This document shows, piece by piece, positions 61,913 through 64,000 of a stretch of 64,000 bases of DNA. The notes below the pieces were generated by a model. It did not search any database. It had not been told where the DNA came from and saw only the letters and a list, made by a program, of their open reading frames with translations. Source of the DNA: Rhizobium leguminosarum (GTDB taxonomy: Bacteria > Pseudomonadota > Alphaproteobacteria > Rhizobiales > Rhizobiaceae); contig NZ_LWBS01000220.1 of the NCBI RefSeq assembly GCF_001652265.1, positions 62,001 to 126,000 on the forward strand. The letters are read 5' to 3'. The translations under genes and the position numbers were made by a program. Within the stretch, counting starts at the first letter, position 1. Each line of letters starts with the position of its first letter.

Positions 61913-63682
61913 TCAGGCCTTGCCGGCCTTCACGTCGAGCACACGGTTGGCGGCCGAGACGATCGCTTCCAGCGATGCCGCGACGATGTTGGTATTGATG
62001 CCGGCGCCGAAGAGTTTGCCGCCGGGATAGGAGGTCTCGACATAGGAGATCGCCGCCGCGTTCGAGCCATGCTGGAGCGAATGCTCGGAATAGTCCTCGA
62101 CCGACATCTCGATGCCGAGATAATGCGACAGCGCGTTGATGAAGCCGTCGATCGGGCCGTTGCCGCGCCCTTCGATGCGCTTGATCTCCCCATTGTCGGT
62201 GATCTCGGCTGCGACGATCCGCTGGCCCTTGTGCTCAGTGTCAGGATAGGTGTGATGGTCGACGAAGCGCAGGCGGCCTTCCGGCTGCGTCACGTAGCGC
62301 TCGATGAAGCGGTCGTAGATGCGCCGGGACGGAAGCTCCTTGCCCTCTACGTCGGTGATGCGCTGGATCTCTTCGCGGAATTCCACCTGCAGGTTGCGCG
62401 GCAGGTTCAGCCCGTAATCCTGCTGCAGGATATAGGCGATGCCGCCCTTGCCGGACTGAGAGTTGATGCGGATGATCGCCTCGTAGGAACGACCGACATC
62501 GCGCGGATCAATCGGCAGGTACGGCACTTCCCACACGGGATGGTTGGCAACCTGTGCTGCCTTCATACCCTTGTTGATCGCATCCTGATGCGAGCCGGAG
62601 AAGGCCGTATAGACCAGTTCGCCGACATAGGGATGACGCTCGCCGATCACCATCTGGTTCGAATATTCGAACACTTCCTTGATGCGTTCGATATTCGAGC
62701 AATCGATCTCGGGATCGACGCCTTGCGTGAACATGTTCAGCGCCATCGTCACCATGTCGACATTGCCGGTGCGCTCGCCATTGCCGAACAGCGTGCCTTC
62801 GACGCGGTCGGCACCTGCGAGCAGTGCCAGTTCGGCAGCGGCAATGCCGGTGCCGCGATCGTTATGCGGATGCAGGGAAACGATCAGGTTCTCGCGATTG
62901 TCGAGGTTGCGGCACATCCATTCGATCTGGTCGGCATAGACGTTCGGCGTCGCCATCTCGACGGTGGATGGCAGGTTGATGATCAGCTTGTTATCGGGCG
63001 TCGGCTTGACGACCTCAATGACGGCGTTGCAGATCTCCAGCGCCACATCGAGTTCCGTGCCGGTAAAGCTCTCCGGCGAATATTCAAAACGGTAACCGCC
63101 GCCCGCCTTCGTGGCCATATCGGTGATCATCTTGGCGGCATCGACGGCGATCTGCTTGATGCCCTGCACATCCTTGGCGAAGACGACGCGGCGCTGCAAC
63201 TCGCTGGTGGAATTGTAGAAATGCACGATCGGCCGATTTGCGCCTTCCAGTGCTTCGAAGGTGCGGGTGATGAGTTCCGGGCGGCACTGCACCAACACCT
63301 GCAGCGAGACGTCATCGGGCACATTGCCCTCCTCCACGCACCAGCGGGCAAAGTCGAAATCGGTCTGCGAAGCCGAGGGGAAACCGATCTCGATTTCCTT
63401 GAAGCCCATCTCGATCAGCAGGTGGAACATCCGCGCCTTGCGATCGTGGCCCATCGGGTCGACGAGCGCCTGGTTGCCGTCGCGCAGGTCGACCGAGCAC
63501 CAGACCGGTGCCTTGGTAATGGTCTTCGTCGGCCATGTGCGGTCGGGAATATTCACCTGCGGGTAGGCTCGGTATTTTACCGCGGCGTCGGGCATGCCTT
63601 TTGCAAGGGCCGTCTTGTTTGTGGAGGCCATGTTATTCACGGAGGCCATCTTATCCTCGGAGGATTGCGTTTTCGCGTCCAT
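61913..63682 (-). CDS. leuA: 2-isopropylmalate synthase, long form
   Basis: A 589-residue LeuA, the first committed enzyme of leucine synthesis. The catalytic TIM barrel covers about 50-370: CSVDLRDGNQALVDP has the metal-binding Asp and catalytic Arg, and SLHPHNDRGTGIAAAEL is the second HMGL signature. The C-terminal domain (about 440-589) is the LeuA dimer type that binds leucine for feedback inhibition. The ATG at 63682 follows GAGGAG. The N-terminal 35 residues are an extra Met/Ser/Asn/Lys-rich extension with a short duplication (MASVNN, MASTNK). A leucine-rich leader ORF lies upstream. Confidence 0.95.
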   Translation of the reverse strand: MDAKTQSSEDKMASVNNMASTNKTALAKGMPDAAVKYRAYPQVNIPDRTWPTKTITKAPVWCSVDLRDGNQALVDPMGHDRKARMFHLLIEMGFKEIEIGFPSASQTDFDFARWCVEEGNVPDDVSLQVLVQCRPELITRTFEALEGANRPIVHFYNSTSELQRRVVFAKDVQGIKQIAVDAAKMITDMATKAGGGYRFEYSPESFTGTELDVALEICNAVIEVVKPTPDNKLIINLPSTVEMATPNVYADQIEWMCRNLDNRENLIVSLHPHNDRGTGIAAAELALLAGADRVEGTLFGNGERTGNVDMVTMALNMFTQGVDPEIDCSNIERIKEVFEYSNQMVIGERHPYVGELVYTAFSGSHQDAINKGMKAAQVANHPVWEVPYLPIDPRDVGRSYEAIIRINSQSGKGGIAYILQQDYGLNLPRNLQVEFREEIQRITDVEGKELPSRRIYDRFIERYVTQPEGRLRFVDHHTYPDTEHKGQRIVAAEITDNGEIKRIEGRGNGPIDGFINALSHYLGIEMSVEDYSEHSLQHGSNAAAISYVETSYPGGKLFGAGINTNIVAASLEAIVSAANRVLDVKAGKA

Positions 63683-63794
63683 TGTATCGTCTCCTCGTCC
63701 CGGCATTTGCCCGCTCTTAGCCGATCACGTCGGGCTTGGCGATAAACAAATGCGGACCCTGTCGGTCGTTAGGTGAATTTTGAAAGTGAGTCGC

Positions 63795-63838
63795 GAGGAG
63801 CGATGGCCGGGCGGGCTTTCGGCCGCCGGGCGCTCCTC
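63795..63838 (-). promoter_or_regulatory. Attenuator-like hairpin in the leuA leader
   Basis: On the minus strand a perfect GAGGAGCG/CGCTCCTC pair (63838-63831 and 63802-63795) encloses a second GC-rich stem of about eight paired bases with a GAAA loop. The 5' arm overlaps the stop of the leucine-rich leader ORF. The leader's Leu codons (CTTCTTCTCCTC, 63878-63867) contain the same CTCCTC as the 3' arm, so they can compete for GAGGAG. No clear T tract follows, so termination is not proved. Confidence 0.6.
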
Positions 63839-63962
63839 AAAGGACCCGGCAACCGCGCGTAAGGCCGAGGAGAAGAAGCGAGGTCAAGGCGCGCGTATTG
63901 TCACGCAGGGCGATACGGCCGCGTGCAATCGAGTCAGAAATTCTGGCGCCAGTGGTCTTCAT
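63837..63962 (-). CDS. leuL: Leucine-rich leader peptide of leuA
   Basis: A 41-codon ORF beginning MKTTGARISDSIARGRIALR and ending DNTRALTSLLLLGLTRGCRVL then TGA. Codons 29-32 are four consecutive Leu codons (CTT CTT CTC CTC, 63878-63867), with further Leu at 19, 26, 34 and 41. It lies 154 bases before leuA, with a strong hairpin starting at its stop, the plan of a leucine attenuator. A TTGCCA-17-TATAAG promoter ends seven bases before its ATG, so the transcript would begin at or next to the AUG with no Shine-Dalgarno. The symbol is by analogy. Confidence 0.72.
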   Translation of the reverse strand: MKTTGARISDSIARGRIALRDNTRALTSLLLLGLTRGCRVL

Positions 63963-63969
63963 GACCGCG

Positions 63970-63998
63970 CTTATAGCCTCGGGCGGTGATGCTGGCAA
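63970..63998 (-). promoter_or_regulatory. Sigma-70 promoter of the leuA leader
   Basis: On the minus strand, TTGCCA (63998-63993) and TATAAG (63975-63970) are separated by 17 bases. The -10 is followed by CGCGGTC and then the leader ATG (63962), so transcription should start within a base or two of the A of ATG. Confidence 0.75.
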
Positions 63999-64000
63999 GT

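Noticed and set aside
62069..63745. A 558-codon plus-strand frame opposite leuA
   Set aside because: Antisense to leuA throughout; composition matches complement of conserved leuA codons.
63780..63989. 69-codon plus-strand frame over the leuA leader
   Set aside because: It lies opposite the leucine-rich leader ORF and its promoter, and shows no Shine-Dalgarno or domain.
1..64000. tRNA, rRNA and CRISPR arrays
   Set aside because: I looked for cloverleaf-like stem patterns and regularly spaced repeats by eye and saw none; a tRNAscan or CRISPR search could still find a short one.

Overview
The window is chromosomal DNA from an alphaproteobacterium of the Rhizobiales, most likely Rhizobium of the leguminosarum/etli group. 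This rests on high GC, the fused-style coding of lgt-pgeF-prs, rplY-pth-ychF and petABC-trmL-hemF neighbourhoods, a long-form leuA, a MarR/OmpR pair of the PetP/PetR type, and mosaic palindromic intergenic repeats of the rhizobial RIME kind. It is housekeeping DNA with a few accessory inserts. I saw no insertion sequence, phage, CRISPR array, rRNA or tRNA gene.

Layout. 1-1.6 kb: PetP/PetR regulators and the N-terminus of a sensor kinase (minus strand). 1.8-2.2 kb: a decayed remnant of ilvE. 2.2-6.3 kb: small membrane and SH3/DUF1236 proteins, an MBL hydrolase, csaA, proC and a YbjN-like protein. 6.6-13.1 kb: ubiK, then lgt, a MidA-type methyltransferase, pgeF, an M24-fold protein, a lipoprotein and prs. 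13.1-17.3 kb: a PadR/flavin monooxygenase cassette and a LysR/aldo-keto reductase divergent pair. 17.3-25.1 kb: a periplasmic DUF945-like protein, two large GGDEF-EAL proteins on either side of rplY, and a solute-binding protein. 25.2-31.6 kb: pth, a GNAT protein, clpS, an AbrB/PIN toxin-antitoxin pair, ychF, a DUF2157 protein, two MaoC hydratases and apt. 31.7-34.5 kb: petABC encoding the cytochrome bc1 complex. 34.8-40 kb: an EEP phosphatase-fold protein and two paralogous ABC exporters with an orphan RHH gene between them. 40.3-47.2 kb: trmL, a Na/Pi cotransporter with a PhoU tail, hemF, small proteins, and a DUF1285-nudix-cca operon. 47.3-54.6 kb: a MoxR-DUF58-DUF4159-membrane protein operon. 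54.7-61.8 kb: GNAT, glutathionyl-hydroquinone reductase, nudix, metallophosphoesterase, TPR protein, an ECF sigma/anti-sigma pair, a quinone oxidoreductase and an HxlR regulator. 61.9-64 kb: leuA and, upstream of it, an apparently unannotated leucine-rich leader peptide.

Main observations. (1) leuA appears to be preceded by a 41-codon leader ORF with four consecutive Leu codons. A TTGCCA-17-TATAAG promoter would start transcription within a base or two of its ATG, so this looks like a leaderless leucine attenuator. (2) Seven copies of mosaic palindromic repeats occur, every one between convergent genes. (3) Two unrelated genes, the glutathionyl-hydroquinone reductase and the HxlR regulator, end inside such a repeat and so share a similar repeat-encoded C-terminal tail. 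(4) An ilvE relic with frameshifts and internal deletions lies at 1.8-2.15 kb. Start codons were chosen from visible Shine-Dalgarno sequences and family lengths. No database search was possible, so family names come from recognised motifs.
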